Shown here piece by piece: positions 28,121 through 37,028 of a stretch of 64,000 nucleotides of DNA. Below the pieces are notes generated by a model that worked only from the letters and a program-made list of their open reading frames with translations, did no database searches and was not told the DNA's origin. The translations under genes were made by a program, and so were the position numbers. The first letter of the stretch is position 1. Every line of letters starts with the position of its first letter. The stretch lies in the NCBI RefSeq assembly GCF_008180155.1, contig NZ_VSZS01000067.1:310001-374000 (forward strand). The letters are read 5' to 3'. The stretch is from Neoaquamicrobium microcysteis (GTDB lineage Bacteria > Pseudomonadota > Alphaproteobacteria > Rhizobiales > Rhizobiaceae).

Positions 28121-28756
28121 ATGAAAAAGCTGCTGATATCCGGCGTCGTTGCCGCGCTTCTGTTCGCACTGTCGCCTGCTACGGCACAGGAGCGGCCCCT
28201 GATCTGGAATTTCACACGCTCCGGCGAATCCGCCTTCGGCGCAAGGCTCGGCGCGCATTTCCACGCGCCGTGGAAGTCGAGCGCTGGCGTCGATATCGCC
28301 ATGGGCGGCCAGCGCATCTTTGATCGCCAACCCGTGACCGCCTGGGGCGCTGTCGAACTGCCCGGCGTCGAAACTTCCGCCCGCAAGCGGCGCACCGAGC
28401 TTCGCGTCACCGCGCGCGGGGAAAACGGCCCCCGCACGGCCACCGCCACCCATTCGGTCCGGACGATGCTGCCCGGCATGGATGCCGAGTTCGACCAGAC
28501 CGTCACCGTTCGCAGCCTGCCGGGAGAAGACGCGCATCCCACGCTGCGCTCCACGCAGACGCTCAAGCTCACCGCCTCGCGCAGCCGCACGATGGTCACG
28601 GCCACCACGACGGCCTCGACGGTCGAGCGCAGGAAGACCACCGTCAGCATCGAGCAGCCCGTCCGCGACGCGCTAAAGCTGCGCGCAGCGATGGAAGATG
28701 CGGCGACGCGTCAGCGCAAGGGCCGCTTCTCGGCCACCTACAGCTTCAAGTGGTGA
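28121..28756 (+). CDS. Exported protein of unknown function, possible outer-membrane strand protein
   Basis: 211 residues; signal peptide MKKLLISGVVAALLFALSPA with cleavage after TAQ (about 23). The mature chain has alternating polar/hydrophobic stretches with many Thr and Arg (RTMVTATTTASTVERR), and ends in RFSATYSFKW. A final aromatic residue after an alternating strand is typical of outer-membrane beta-barrels, but the barrel would be small. No family recognised. It stands alone, followed by a repeat element. Confidence 0.65.
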   Translation: MKKLLISGVVAALLFALSPATAQERPLIWNFTRSGESAFGARLGAHFHAPWKSSAGVDIAMGGQRIFDRQPVTAWGAVELPGVETSARKRRTELRVTARGENGPRTATATHSVRTMLPGMDAEFDQTVTVRSLPGEDAHPTLRSTQTLKLTASRSRTMVTATTTASTVERRKTTVSIEQPVRDALKLRAAMEDAATRQRKGRFSATYSFKW

Positions 28757-28769
28757 GCAGGTCGCGCCA

Positions 28770-28910
28770 CCTCCCCCGCTTCGCAAGGGAGGAACCAAGG
28801 CCGCGGATGGCCGCAACGCAGGTTCTTCCCCCGTTTACGGGGGGTCCGAAGGACGGGCGAGACAAGCGGCTCGCCCTTAAGGACCGCGCGAAGCGGGGTG
28901 AAGGGGGCGT
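28770..28910. repeat. Mosaic intergenic palindrome, copy 1
   Basis: A 140-base unit bounded by CCCCGCTTCGC (28774-28784) and its exact complement GCGAAGCGGGG (28888-28898). It contains a core (GGGAGGAACC ... CCGTTTACGGGG) and an arm module (CCGAAGGACGGGCGAGACAA ... CTTAAGGACC). Both modules recur at 61994-62163 but in the other relative order and orientation, as in BIME-type mosaics. It fills most of the 243 bases between the exported protein gene and livF; nothing else is seen there. Confidence 0.8.
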
Positions 28911-28999
28911 TCGGCAGAACGGGATGTTCCGCATAAACGTCAAAGTCTCTCAGACAGAGGCGCAGCTCCGCAAAGAGAGCCCGCAGAACTGCAAAAGCT

Positions 29000-29839
29000 C
29001 TAAGAAAGCCAGCGCTTGCGGCGCTTGTAATGCTTCACGTCCTTGAAAGAGCGCCGCCCCTCGCCGCCGACGCCCAGATAGAACTCCTTGACGTCCTCGT
29101 TCTCGCGCAGGGCCGTCGCCTCTCCGTCCAGCACGATGCGGCCCGATTCGAGGATGTAGCCGTATTTGGCGTAGCGCAGCGCTATGTTCGTGTTCTGCTC
29201 CGCCAGCAAAAAGGACACGCCCTGCTCCTCGTTGAGCTTTTTCACGATCTCGAAGATTTCCTCCACCAGCTGCGGCGCCAGCCCCATCGACGGCTCGTCG
29301 AGCAGGATCATCTTCGGACGGCTCATCAGCGCGCGGCCGATCGCCGTCATCTGCTGCTCGCCGCCCGACGTGTACCCCGCCTGGCTCGAACGCCGCACCT
29401 TCAGGCGCGGGAAATACTGGTAGACGAGTTCGAGGTCGTCGCGGATCGCCGCATTGCCGTCGCGCCGCGTGAACGCCCCGGTCAGAAGGTTGTCCTCGAC
29501 CGAAAGATGGCCGAAGCAGTGCCGCCCCTCCATCACCTGTATGCAGCCGCGCCGCACCAGCTCGTTGGGCGACAGGTTCTGCACCTGCGCGCCCTCGAAC
29601 ATGATGTTTCCCTTGGTCACCTCGCCGCGTTCCGCCTGCAGCAGGTTGGAGATCGCCTTCAGCGTCGTCGTCTTGCCCGCGCCGTTGGCGCCCAGCAGCG
29701 CGGTGATCCCGCCGCGCGGAACGCTCAGCGAAACGCCCTTCAGCACGAGGATGACGTGATCGTAGATCACCTCGATATTGTTCACCGCGAGGATCGTCTC
29801 GGCCTCGTTCCGCATTTCTGCCTTCGCCTGGCCCGTCAT
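29000..29839 (-). CDS. Liv-type ABC transporter ATPase (LivF-like)
   Basis: 279 residues: Walker A GANGAGKTT, signature TSGGEQQMTAIGRAL, Walker B MILLDEPSMGLAP, and an H-loop region LLAEQNTNIAL. The family is HAAT (branched-chain amino acids and relatives). The C-terminal extension EGRRSFKDVKHYKRRKRWLS is basic and longer than in E. coli LivF, and typical of the subgroup next to acyl-CoA synthetases. It is the last gene of the eight-gene operon and overlaps the YjbR gene by 4 bases. Confidence 0.92.
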   Translation of the reverse strand: MTGQAKAEMRNEAETILAVNNIEVIYDHVILVLKGVSLSVPRGGITALLGANGAGKTTTLKAISNLLQAERGEVTKGNIMFEGAQVQNLSPNELVRRGCIQVMEGRHCFGHLSVEDNLLTGAFTRRDGNAAIRDDLELVYQYFPRLKVRRSSQAGYTSGGEQQMTAIGRALMSRPKMILLDEPSMGLAPQLVEEIFEIVKKLNEEQGVSFLLAEQNTNIALRYAKYGYILESGRIVLDGEATALRENEDVKEFYLGVGGEGRRSFKDVKHYKRRKRWLS

Positions 29840-30189
29840 CCGTTTTTCTCCACCAGCCGCGCAAGCCGCCCCGGCGCTATCATCATGTAACTGCGCCGGA
29901 CGAGCTTCTCGACATCCGCCCAGTCGGGAGCGGAATCCAGCCTCATTCCCACCCAGCCTTTCGCCCCGACATAGGGCGGGACGAAGAACGTGTTGGGGTC
30001 AGCCTCCACGAGCATGGCCTGGCTTCCCTCCGGCGCCTTGCACCAGACCGATGTCCTGCCGTCACCGAACTTCGCCATCGCGAAAATCTTGTCCTTCACG
30101 CGAAAGGTCGGATCGCCCCACGCTTCCTTCTCATGGGCGTCGGGCAGCTTTAGGCAGATGGAACGCAACTGCTCGACCGGCCCTTCCAT
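29836..30189 (-). CDS. YjbR/MmcQ-family protein
   Basis: 117 residues. The pattern PDAHEKEAWGDPTFRVKDKIFAM followed by WCKAPEG and VPPYVGAKGWVGMRLD is diagnostic of the MmcQ/YjbR (CyaY-like fold) family, whose role is unknown though DNA binding has been proposed. It is inserted between the livK-like and livF-like genes, with its stop overlapping the livF start, so it is expressed with the transporter. Confidence 0.85.
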   Translation of the reverse strand: MEGPVEQLRSICLKLPDAHEKEAWGDPTFRVKDKIFAMAKFGDGRTSVWCKAPEGSQAMLVEADPNTFFVPPYVGAKGWVGMRLDSAPDWADVEKLVRRSYMMIAPGRLARLVEKNG

Positions 30190-30207
30190 CGTCGCCTCCG
30201 CCTGAAG

Positions 30208-30235
30208 TGTCGGCCGGCGCCAAGGCCGGCCGACA
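30208..30235 (-). terminator. Strong hairpin after the livK-like gene
   Basis: TGTCGGCCGGC (30208-30218) and GCCGGCCGACA (30225-30235) pair perfectly over 11 bases with a 6-base loop, 11 bases past the stop. No T-run follows on the minus strand, so it may stabilise the binding-protein message or partly terminate. Confidence 0.55.
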
Positions 30236-30246
30236 TCGTGATTGCG

Positions 30247-31563
30247 TCAGAGGCTGCACTCGTCATTGGCGGGCCAGGGCGCGTTGGCCTCGGCATACTT
30301 CGCGGCCTCGGCTGCCTCCAGCGGCTCGATCACCTCGCGGTCCGGCGACAGGATGTCGGACACCCGCTCGAACTTCGAGCCGTCCCATTCGATGATCCAC
30401 CCGCCGCCATGGCCGGTATGGTTGGCGCAGGTCGTCTGGAACGGCACCACCATGCCCGACATGCCGAGCTCTTCCAGCTTGGCCTCGTCGATGTTCAGGT
30501 TTTCGAGGCCCCAGCGCATCTGCTCGGGCGTGATGACGGTGGCGTCGAACTCCTCCTGCGCGGCTTTGATCGCCTCGGCCGCCATCATCGAGATCACCAG
30601 CCCGCGCTGGTAGAACACCCAGTCCAACTCGCTCTGGTTGCCGATCTGCGAAAGACCCTTTTCGATGACATGCTGGCGGATGTCGTTCATCAGCGGCGAG
30701 TCGGAAACCGGCACGTTCCACGACACGGCGCGGTAGCCCTTGCCCTGCTCACCCACTGCCGCCATGTCGCCGTCATGACCCGACCACCAGATGCCGAGGA
30801 ACTTCTCCATCGGGAAGCGTGTGCGCGCGGCTTCCGTCAGCGCGCCGGCATTCATCGCGCCCCAGCCCCACATGAAGACGAAGTCGGGGTTCTCGCGACG
30901 GATTTGCAGCCACTGCGCCGACTGGTTCTGCATCTCGGTCACGCCGACCGGGATCGGCAGGAAGGTGAAGCCGTGTTCGGCCGCATACTTCTCGAACAGC
31001 GGGATCGGCTCGCGCCCGTATGGTGCATCGAGGTGGATGAGCACGATCTTCTTGCCGTTGAGGCTCGACAGGTCGCCGTCGGCCACATAGTTCAGCAGCA
31101 TCGACGCGCCGTCCCAGTAGGATGATGGCGGATTGTAGGCCCACTTGAACACCTTGCCGTCGGCCATCGGCGAGAAGCCGTAGCCCGGCGCGAGAACGGG
31201 GATCTGGTCGACGTTGGTGCGCGGCAGCACCTGCAGGGTGATGCCGGTCGACCATGGCTGGGTCACGATGGCGTTGGCCTTGGTGGCCTCGTAGCACTCG
31301 ACGCCCTTTTCCGTGTTGTAGCCGGTTTCGCATTCGTCATAGGCGATGCGCACGCCGTTGATGCCGCCGTCGCGCTCGTTCAGCAGGGTCATGTAGTCGC
31401 GCTGGCCATTCATGATCGGCGTGCCGGTGGCGGCGAACGGGCCGGTGCGGTACGACAGGTTCGGCACGTAAAGGGAATCCTGCGCCAGCGCGGCGGGCGC
31501 GACGAAGGCGGCGGCCGCGGCGAATGCCGCCGATAGCGCCGTCATTCTCATCATTGTCTGCAT
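30247..31563 (-). CDS. Liv-type periplasmic binding protein
   Basis: 438 residues with a signal peptide cleaved after ALAQ (about 28). The ligand-binding fold of the Leu/Ile/Val-BP type is recognisable by YRTGPFAATGTPIMNGQRDY and the later NDIRQHVIEKG region. Members beside acyl-CoA synthetase and LivFGHM genes bind aromatic or short-chain carboxylates rather than leucine; the ligand is not certain. It comes after both permease genes and before yjbR, unlike the classical livK-first order. Confidence 0.9.
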   Translation of the reverse strand: MQTMMRMTALSAAFAAAAAFVAPAALAQDSLYVPNLSYRTGPFAATGTPIMNGQRDYMTLLNERDGGINGVRIAYDECETGYNTEKGVECYEATKANAIVTQPWSTGITLQVLPRTNVDQIPVLAPGYGFSPMADGKVFKWAYNPPSSYWDGASMLLNYVADGDLSSLNGKKIVLIHLDAPYGREPIPLFEKYAAEHGFTFLPIPVGVTEMQNQSAQWLQIRRENPDFVFMWGWGAMNAGALTEAARTRFPMEKFLGIWWSGHDGDMAAVGEQGKGYRAVSWNVPVSDSPLMNDIRQHVIEKGLSQIGNQSELDWVFYQRGLVISMMAAEAIKAAQEEFDATVITPEQMRWGLENLNIDEAKLEELGMSGMVVPFQTTCANHTGHGGGWIIEWDGSKFERVSDILSPDREVIEPLEAAEAAKYAEANAPWPANDECSL

Positions 31564-31656
31564 TTCGCTTCCTCCACTCGTTTGCTTTCCATATCGCGCC
31601 GGGCGCTTCCGTCCGGCTCCGGCGCCGCTGCCCTCCTTGCAGCGCCGCCGGCGATC

Positions 31657-32733
31657 TCAGTGCGGGAATGGCCAGATAATCAGCTTCTCCCGGATTATTT
31701 GCCAGTAGCGCGCCAGCCCGTGCGGCTCCAAAATCAGAAAGGTGATGATGAGCGCGCCGATGATCATGATGTTGAGATGCTCCACCATGGCCGAACTGAT
31801 CGGCAGGCCGAACATGCGCGGCACCACGCCCAGCAGCACCGGCAGCGCCACGATCAGGATCGCGCCGAGGAAGTTGCCGAGGATGGAGCCCAGCCCGCCG
31901 ATGATGGCGATGAACAGCACCCGGAACGAAAGCTGGATGTCGAACAGCTCCGCTTCCGCCGCGCCGCGCCACAGGAACACGAACAGCGCGCCCGCCACGC
32001 CGACAATGTAGGATGAGACGAAGAACGCCAGCAGCTTGGCCTTCATCAGGTTGATGCCGACCAGTTCGGCCGCGATGTCCATGTCGCGCACCGCTTTCCA
32101 GATGCGGCCGATGCGCCCGCGCGTGATGTTGATGGCGAAGAAGGTGACGACGCACACGATCCCCAGCACGAAATAGTACTGCGTGATCGCCTTGGCGTTC
32201 GGCCCTGCCACCGGCACGCCGAACATCGAGATGTTGGGCACCTGGATCGCACCCGACGCGTTGTAGTTGTACAGCCACGCCCATTTCTGGAACAGCCAGA
32301 CGAGGAAGAACTGCGCCGCCAGCGTGGCAATCGCGAGGTAGAAGCCCTTGATGCGCAGCGAAGGCAGGCCGAACGCCATACCCACGGTTGCCGAAAAGAA
32401 CCCGGACAGCGCGATGGCGACGACGATGTTCATCTCGGGAAAGATCGTCACCAGCTTGTAGCAGGCATAGGCGCCGACGCCCATGAATGCCCCGGTGCCC
32501 AGCGAGAGCTGGCCGGCATAGCCCGTCAGGATGTTCAGCCCCAGCGCCGCCAGCGAATAGATCAGCACCGGGATGAGCAGCGCCCGGAACGTGAACTCGT
32601 TCGCCGTCATCGGGAACACGACGAACGCAAGCAGCAGGATGAACGTCAGCAGCCACGCGTCCTGCCGCACCGGAAACAGTGCGTAATCGGCCTTGTAGCT
32701 GGTCTTGAACTGTCCGGCGACGCGGTAGAGCAT
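31657..32733 (-). CDS. Liv-type ABC permease (LivM-like)
   Basis: 358 residues with about ten helices. It has the LivM hallmark GYAGQLSLGTGAFMGVGAYA near 75-95 and FFAINITRGRIGRIWKAVRD, the cytoplasmic EAA-like loop, near 200. It partners the LivH-like protein in the membrane. It is separated from the LivH gene by 114 bases that contain a palindrome (32764-32795). Confidence 0.92.
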   Translation of the reverse strand: MLYRVAGQFKTSYKADYALFPVRQDAWLLTFILLLAFVVFPMTANEFTFRALLIPVLIYSLAALGLNILTGYAGQLSLGTGAFMGVGAYACYKLVTIFPEMNIVVAIALSGFFSATVGMAFGLPSLRIKGFYLAIATLAAQFFLVWLFQKWAWLYNYNASGAIQVPNISMFGVPVAGPNAKAITQYYFVLGIVCVVTFFAINITRGRIGRIWKAVRDMDIAAELVGINLMKAKLLAFFVSSYIVGVAGALFVFLWRGAAEAELFDIQLSFRVLFIAIIGGLGSILGNFLGAILIVALPVLLGVVPRMFGLPISSAMVEHLNIMIIGALIITFLILEPHGLARYWQIIREKLIIWPFPH

Positions 32734-32763
32734 GTCAGTTCCTCTTGCCTCCGAGCCCGGGCG

Positions 32764-32795
32764 CGACGCTCCCCTCCCCCTTGAGGGGAGCGTCG
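32764..32795. repeat. CCCTTGAGGGG-type palindrome between the two permease genes
   Basis: CGACGCTCCCCTC (32764-32776) and GAGGGGAGCGTCG (32783-32795) form a perfect 13-base stem with loop CCCCTT. The core is shared with copies at 54371-54506 and 63575-63620. In this intercistronic place it could modulate read-through from livH to livM. Confidence 0.75.
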
Positions 32796-32847
32796 GCGCT
32801 CGCGGCCATCTTGTCGGCTGAACGGAGGTTTACGCCGCTCATCGTCA

Positions 32848-33807
32848 TCACACCCGCTCGATGATCTTTTCGCCGAACAGGCCCTGCGGCCTGAACAGCA
32901 GCACCAGCAGCGCCAGCATGTAGGCGAACCACGCTTCCGTGTTGCCGCCCAGCAGCGGCTGGCCCCAGTAGATTTCGAACAGCTTCTCGAGGATGCCGAT
33001 CATCAGCCCGCCGATGATCGCGCCCGTCACCGATTCCAGCCCGCCCAGCATCAGCACCGGCAGCGCCTTGAGCGCGATGACCTCCAGCGCGAAGGACACG
33101 CCGGCCCGCGAACCCCAGACGATACCCGTCGCAAGCGCGATCATGCCGGCGATGAACCAGACCAGCACCCAGATGGTCGACAGCGAGATGCCGACCGAAA
33201 GCGCCGCCTGATGGTCGTCGCCAAGCGCGCGGATCGCGCGGCCCATCTTGGATTTGTTGAGGAACAGCAGCAGCGCGCCCACCAGCACGATCGCGCCCAC
33301 CACCGCCGTGATGTCGCGCTGCTCGATCGACACGAAGCCCCCGAACGGCTCGAAAATGTAGCTGCCGGTCGGGATGCCCAGCTCCTGCGTTATCATCCGC
33401 TTGTTCTCGCCGCCGAAGATCGTCTCCCCCAGCCCGATCAGGAACAGGGTGATGCCGATCGTCGCCATGAACAGGATGATGTCGGGCTGGTTGACCAGCG
33501 GCCGCAGCACCACGCGCTCGATGGCCACGGCGAGGATGAACATGACGCCCAGCGTCAGCGGCAGGGCGAGCCACGCCGGCACGCCGCGCTCGTAGAGCCC
33601 TACGAGCGTCAGCGCCGCGAACACCACCATGATGCCCTGCGCGAAGTTGAATATCCGCGACGACTTGAAGATCAGCACGAAGCCGAGCGCGATGAGCGAA
33701 TAGAGGACCCCGGAAACCGTGCCTTCCCACAGCACCTGCAGCAGGAAGTCCGGCGCTGCCGCCATGTCGGTGAATGGCTTGACCAGGACCGAATGCAGAA
33801 AGTCCAT
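32848..33807 (-). CDS. Liv-type ABC permease (LivH-like)
   Basis: 319 residues, about eight helices. The LivH family features SGVLYSLIALGFVLIFKSSR near the N-terminus and MGRAIRALGDDHQAALSVGI (EAA-type loop, about 190-210) are present. It works with LivM-like, LivG-like and LivF-like products. Starts 37 bases downstream of the tiny DUF3096 gene. Confidence 0.93.
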   Translation of the reverse strand: MDFLHSVLVKPFTDMAAAPDFLLQVLWEGTVSGVLYSLIALGFVLIFKSSRIFNFAQGIMVVFAALTLVGLYERGVPAWLALPLTLGVMFILAVAIERVVLRPLVNQPDIILFMATIGITLFLIGLGETIFGGENKRMITQELGIPTGSYIFEPFGGFVSIEQRDITAVVGAIVLVGALLLFLNKSKMGRAIRALGDDHQAALSVGISLSTIWVLVWFIAGMIALATGIVWGSRAGVSFALEVIALKALPVLMLGGLESVTGAIIGGLMIGILEKLFEIYWGQPLLGGNTEAWFAYMLALLVLLFRPQGLFGEKIIERV

Positions 33808-33844
33808 CTCCGGCGTCCCCCTTAGACTTCGTCCGCCGCGGCGA

Positions 33845-33988
33845 TCAGCCGGTAAGTTGCGGAAACAGGCCGACCAGCCCGATGATGATGAGGTAGATCG
33901 CGACGATGTAGTTCAGCAGTCGCGGAATGATGAGAATGATGACGCCTGCGATCAGCGAGATGAGCGGCGTCAGAGCCAGATTTTCCAT
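33845..33988 (-). CDS. DUF3096 single-protein membrane peptide
   Basis: 47 residues, read from ATG 33988 on the minus strand and too short for most automatic calls. The sequence is almost wholly hydrophobic: PLISLIAGVIILIIPRLLN then YIVAIYLIIIGLVGLF, which is the DUF3096 pattern of two helices around an Ile-Pro-Arg-Leu-Leu-Asn turn. Function is unknown. Location between livG and livH, in the same direction with short gaps (15 and 37 bases), indicates expression with the transporter. Confidence 0.8.
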   Translation of the reverse strand: MENLALTPLISLIAGVIILIIPRLLNYIVAIYLIIIGLVGLFPQLTG

Positions 33989-34003
33989 GATGTATCCTTT
34001 CCA

Positions 34004-34828
34004 TCAGTGAGCCACGCCGAGATAGGCGTCGATGACAGCCTGGTCGCTCTTCACCGCATCCGGCGTTCCGTCGGCAATCTTCTTGCCGTAGTCCAGAACG
34101 ACGACGCGGTCGGAAAGGTCCATCACCACCCCCATGTCGTGCTCTATCAGCGCGATGGTCGTGCCGCGCTGCTGGTTCACGTCGATGATGAAGCGGCTCA
34201 TGTCCTCTTTCTCTTCGAGGTTCATGCCCGCCATCGGCTCGTCGAGCAGCAGCAGCGAGGGCTCCATCGCCAGCGCGCGGCCAAGCTCCACCCGCTTCTG
34301 CAGGCCGTAGGGCAGCTTGCCCACCGGTGTGCGGCGAATGTGCTCGATCTCCAGGAAGTCGATGATCTCCTCGACCTTTTCGCGATGCTCGATCTCCTCG
34401 GCCAGCGCCGGCCCTCGCCACAGCATCTGCCAGCCGATGTTGCGCGTCATATGCACCGAGCGCCCGGCCATGATGTTTTCCAGCGTCGTCATGCCCTTGA
34501 ACAGCGCGACGTTCTGGAAGGTGCGGGCGATGCCCTGCCGCACGGCGTGGTGCGGCTTCATCGCGCGGCGCTCGTTGCCGCGAAACGTGATCGTGCCTTC
34601 CTGCGGCGTGTAGAAGCCGTTGATGACGTTCAGCATCGACGTCTTGCCGGCCCCATTCGGCCCGATGATCGCGCGTATCTCGCCCTTCCTTACGTCGAAC
34701 GAGATGTTGGTGATCGCCTTCACGCCGCCGAAGGCCAGCGACACGTTATCGACCTTCAGCAGCACGTCGCCCTTGGCGATGCCGTCGTCCTGGGTCGCAA
34801 ACTGCGTGGTCGCGGGTTGGTGGTTCAT
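34004..34828 (-). CDS. Liv-type ABC transporter ATPase (LivG-like)
   Basis: 274 residues: Walker A GPNGAGKTS, signature LPYGLQKRVELGRAL, Walker B LLLLDEPMAGMN and the typical LivG C-terminal segment VLDYGKKIADGTPDAVKSDQ. It is the second nucleotide-binding subunit of the transporter. The start overlaps the stop of the acyl-CoA synthetase gene (ATGA), tying import to activation. Confidence 0.94.
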   Translation of the reverse strand: MNHQPATTQFATQDDGIAKGDVLLKVDNVSLAFGGVKAITNISFDVRKGEIRAIIGPNGAGKTSMLNVINGFYTPQEGTITFRGNERRAMKPHHAVRQGIARTFQNVALFKGMTTLENIMAGRSVHMTRNIGWQMLWRGPALAEEIEHREKVEEIIDFLEIEHIRRTPVGKLPYGLQKRVELGRALAMEPSLLLLDEPMAGMNLEEKEDMSRFIIDVNQQRGTTIALIEHDMGVVMDLSDRVVVLDYGKKIADGTPDAVKSDQAVIDAYLGVAH

Positions 34829-36801
34829 GCCGCCGCCTCGCGCGCAGGCTGCGCCGCGCCCTCGTGCACGGCGGCGTCCTCGATCTTCACCGTCGCCCTG
34901 ATCTTGCCCTTGCGGCCGTCCTCGTAGGTCACTTCCGTCTCGACATATTTCTCGGTCGAGCCGTCGTAGAGCGCGCCGATCAAATCGTGGTAGCGCTCGT
35001 CGACGAAGGCCCGGCGCACCTTCTGGGTGCGCGTCAGCTCGCCGTCGTCCGCGTCCAGCTCCTTGTGCAGGATCAGGAAGCGCCTGATCTGCGCGCCTGC
35101 CATCATCGGCTCCTTCGCCAGCCGCCGGTTGGTCTCGTCCACGTTGCGCGCGATCATCTTGTAGACGTCCGGGTGCCCCGCCAGTTCCTGGTACGACGCA
35201 TAGGCGATGTTGTTGCGCTCGGCCCAGTCTCCCACCGCCTGAAGGTCGATGTTGATGAAGGCTGTGGCGAAATCGCGCCCGTTGCCGAAGGCCACCGCTT
35301 CCTTGATGTTGGGGAAGAACTTCAGCATGTTCTCGATGTATTTGGGCGCAAAAAGCGATCCGTCGCGTAGCCTGCCCACATCCTTGGCGCGGTCGATGAT
35401 CTTGAGCTGCCCGTCACTGTCGAAGAAGCCCGCATCGCCGGTCTTGATGAAGCCGTCCGGCGTCATCACCTCGGCGGTCTTCTCGTCTTCCTTGTAGTAG
35501 CCCGAGAACTGCCCCGGCGAGCGGAACAGAACCTCACCGTCCTCCGAAATCCGGATATCAACGTTCGGCGTCGCCGGCCCCACAGTGTCGGCGCGCACCG
35601 CGCCGTCCTTCTGTGCGGTCACGTACAGAAACGCTTCCGTCTGGCCATAGAGCTGCTTGAGGTTGATGCCGAGCGAACGGAAAAACGAGAACAGGTCGCC
35701 GCCGATGGCCTCGCCCGCCGTATAGGCGACACGGATGTTCGACAGCCCCAGCACGTTGCGCAGCGGGCCGTAGAGCAGCAGGTTGCCCAGCGCATAGGAA
35801 AGCCTGCCTGAAAGCGGCACCGGACGCTTCTCCAGTATCGCCTCGCCATGCTTTCGAGCCACCTCGATGAAATGCCGGAATATCCACTTCTTCAGCCGGC
35901 CTGCATCCTCCATGCGGATGGTCACGCTGGTCAGCAGCCCCTCGAACACGCGCGGCGGCGCGAAGTAGAAGGTCGGCGCGATCTCGCGCAGATCCTGCGG
36001 CACGGTCTGCTGGCTTTCGGGACAGTTCATGCAAAAGCCCGCGACATAGCCCTGGGCGTAGTTCAGGTAGTGGTCGCCCACCCACGCCAGCGGCAGATAG
36101 GCCAGCACGCTGTCCTTCTCCGTCAGGCTGTCGAAGGCGACGGTGTCGGATGCCGCGTTCACCGCCGCAGACGCCTTTATCATCACGCCTTTGGAGCGCC
36201 CCGTCGTGCCGGATGTATAGAGCATGACGGAGATCTCGTCGCCGCTGCCCTGCCTGATGCCTTCTTCCCACAGGCGCGCGCGCTCAGGGTCAGACGAAAG
36301 CAGCGCCCGGCCCGCCGCCTGTATCTCTTTGAAATCGTGCAGCCCTTCGCGTGCATAGTCGCGCAGGCCGCGCGCCTCGTCGTAGATCACCTCTGTCAGC
36401 GCGGGGATCTGATCGCGGAACGACAGGATCTTGTCGACCTGCTCCTGGTCCTGCACCACGGCGAAGCGAACCCCGGCATGGTCGAGCACATAGGCCATCT
36501 CCTCGGCCACCGCATCCCCGTAGACCGGCACCGGTACGCCACCGAGAGATTGCACCGCGGCAAACGTCCAGTAGAGCCGCGGCCGGTTCGCGCCCACCAC
36601 CGCCACCTTGTCGCCGCGCGAAAAGCCGATCGTCTCCAGCCCGATGGCGAAGGCGCGCACCTCGTCCATCTGCTGCGCCCAAGTCCAGCTCTGCCAGATG
36701 CCGTAGTCCTTGTGGCGCATGGCCGGGCGATCGCGAAAACGATCCGCGTTCAGCAGCAGATATTTCGGAAACGTGTCGAGCGAGGTCGCAGCTTGCGCCA
36801 A
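34825..36801 (-). CDS. AMP-dependent acyl-CoA synthetase, long-chain type
   Basis: 658 residues. The ANL-family core motif YTSGTTGRSKGVM (about 190-202), the YGQTEA motif, and the hinge TGDAGFFD...IDRAKDVGRL are all present, so adenylation and thioester formation should work. The large ACSL-type (FadD15-like) N-terminus fits long-chain or aryl-alkyl acids. As first gene of the liv operon it probably traps the imported acid as a CoA thioester; phenylalkanoates and branched fatty acids are guesses. A 227-base region separates it from the Crp/Fnr gene. Confidence 0.92.
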   Translation of the reverse strand: MAQAATSLDTFPKYLLLNADRFRDRPAMRHKDYGIWQSWTWAQQMDEVRAFAIGLETIGFSRGDKVAVVGANRPRLYWTFAAVQSLGGVPVPVYGDAVAEEMAYVLDHAGVRFAVVQDQEQVDKILSFRDQIPALTEVIYDEARGLRDYAREGLHDFKEIQAAGRALLSSDPERARLWEEGIRQGSGDEISVMLYTSGTTGRSKGVMIKASAAVNAASDTVAFDSLTEKDSVLAYLPLAWVGDHYLNYAQGYVAGFCMNCPESQQTVPQDLREIAPTFYFAPPRVFEGLLTSVTIRMEDAGRLKKWIFRHFIEVARKHGEAILEKRPVPLSGRLSYALGNLLLYGPLRNVLGLSNIRVAYTAGEAIGGDLFSFFRSLGINLKQLYGQTEAFLYVTAQKDGAVRADTVGPATPNVDIRISEDGEVLFRSPGQFSGYYKEDEKTAEVMTPDGFIKTGDAGFFDSDGQLKIIDRAKDVGRLRDGSLFAPKYIENMLKFFPNIKEAVAFGNGRDFATAFINIDLQAVGDWAERNNIAYASYQELAGHPDVYKMIARNVDETNRRLAKEPMMAGAQIRRFLILHKELDADDGELTRTQKVRRAFVDERYHDLIGALYDGSTEKYVETEVTYEDGRKGKIRATVKIEDAAVHEGAAQPAREAAA

Positions 36802-37028
36802 AACCTGTTCCTCCCGTCAGGCGGTTGAACCGCCCTTCCTCCCGACGCCGCGTGCTCCCGCACCGCCGGAACTCCTCTTCTTCGGATGAAGTTTTCACGA
36901 AATCGCAAGTCAGGCAACACGCCCCTTGACAGACAGGACGCCACCTTGTCTTCTGGACTGGGCGCTTTATTGGCGCTCTTCCCTGACAGTCGCGAAAGTT
37001 CCAGCCGCAACGTTCGCCGTTGTGCGCC
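36802..37028. promoter_or_regulatory. Leader region of the synthetase/Liv operon
   Basis: This gap lies after the Crp/Fnr gene and before the synthetase start. No gene fits. AGACA (36931-36935) and TGTCT (36947-36951) form a loose dyad, the only symmetric element noticed; no clean FNR box (TTGAT-N4-ATCAA) occurs. I presume the operon promoter is here. Confidence 0.35.
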
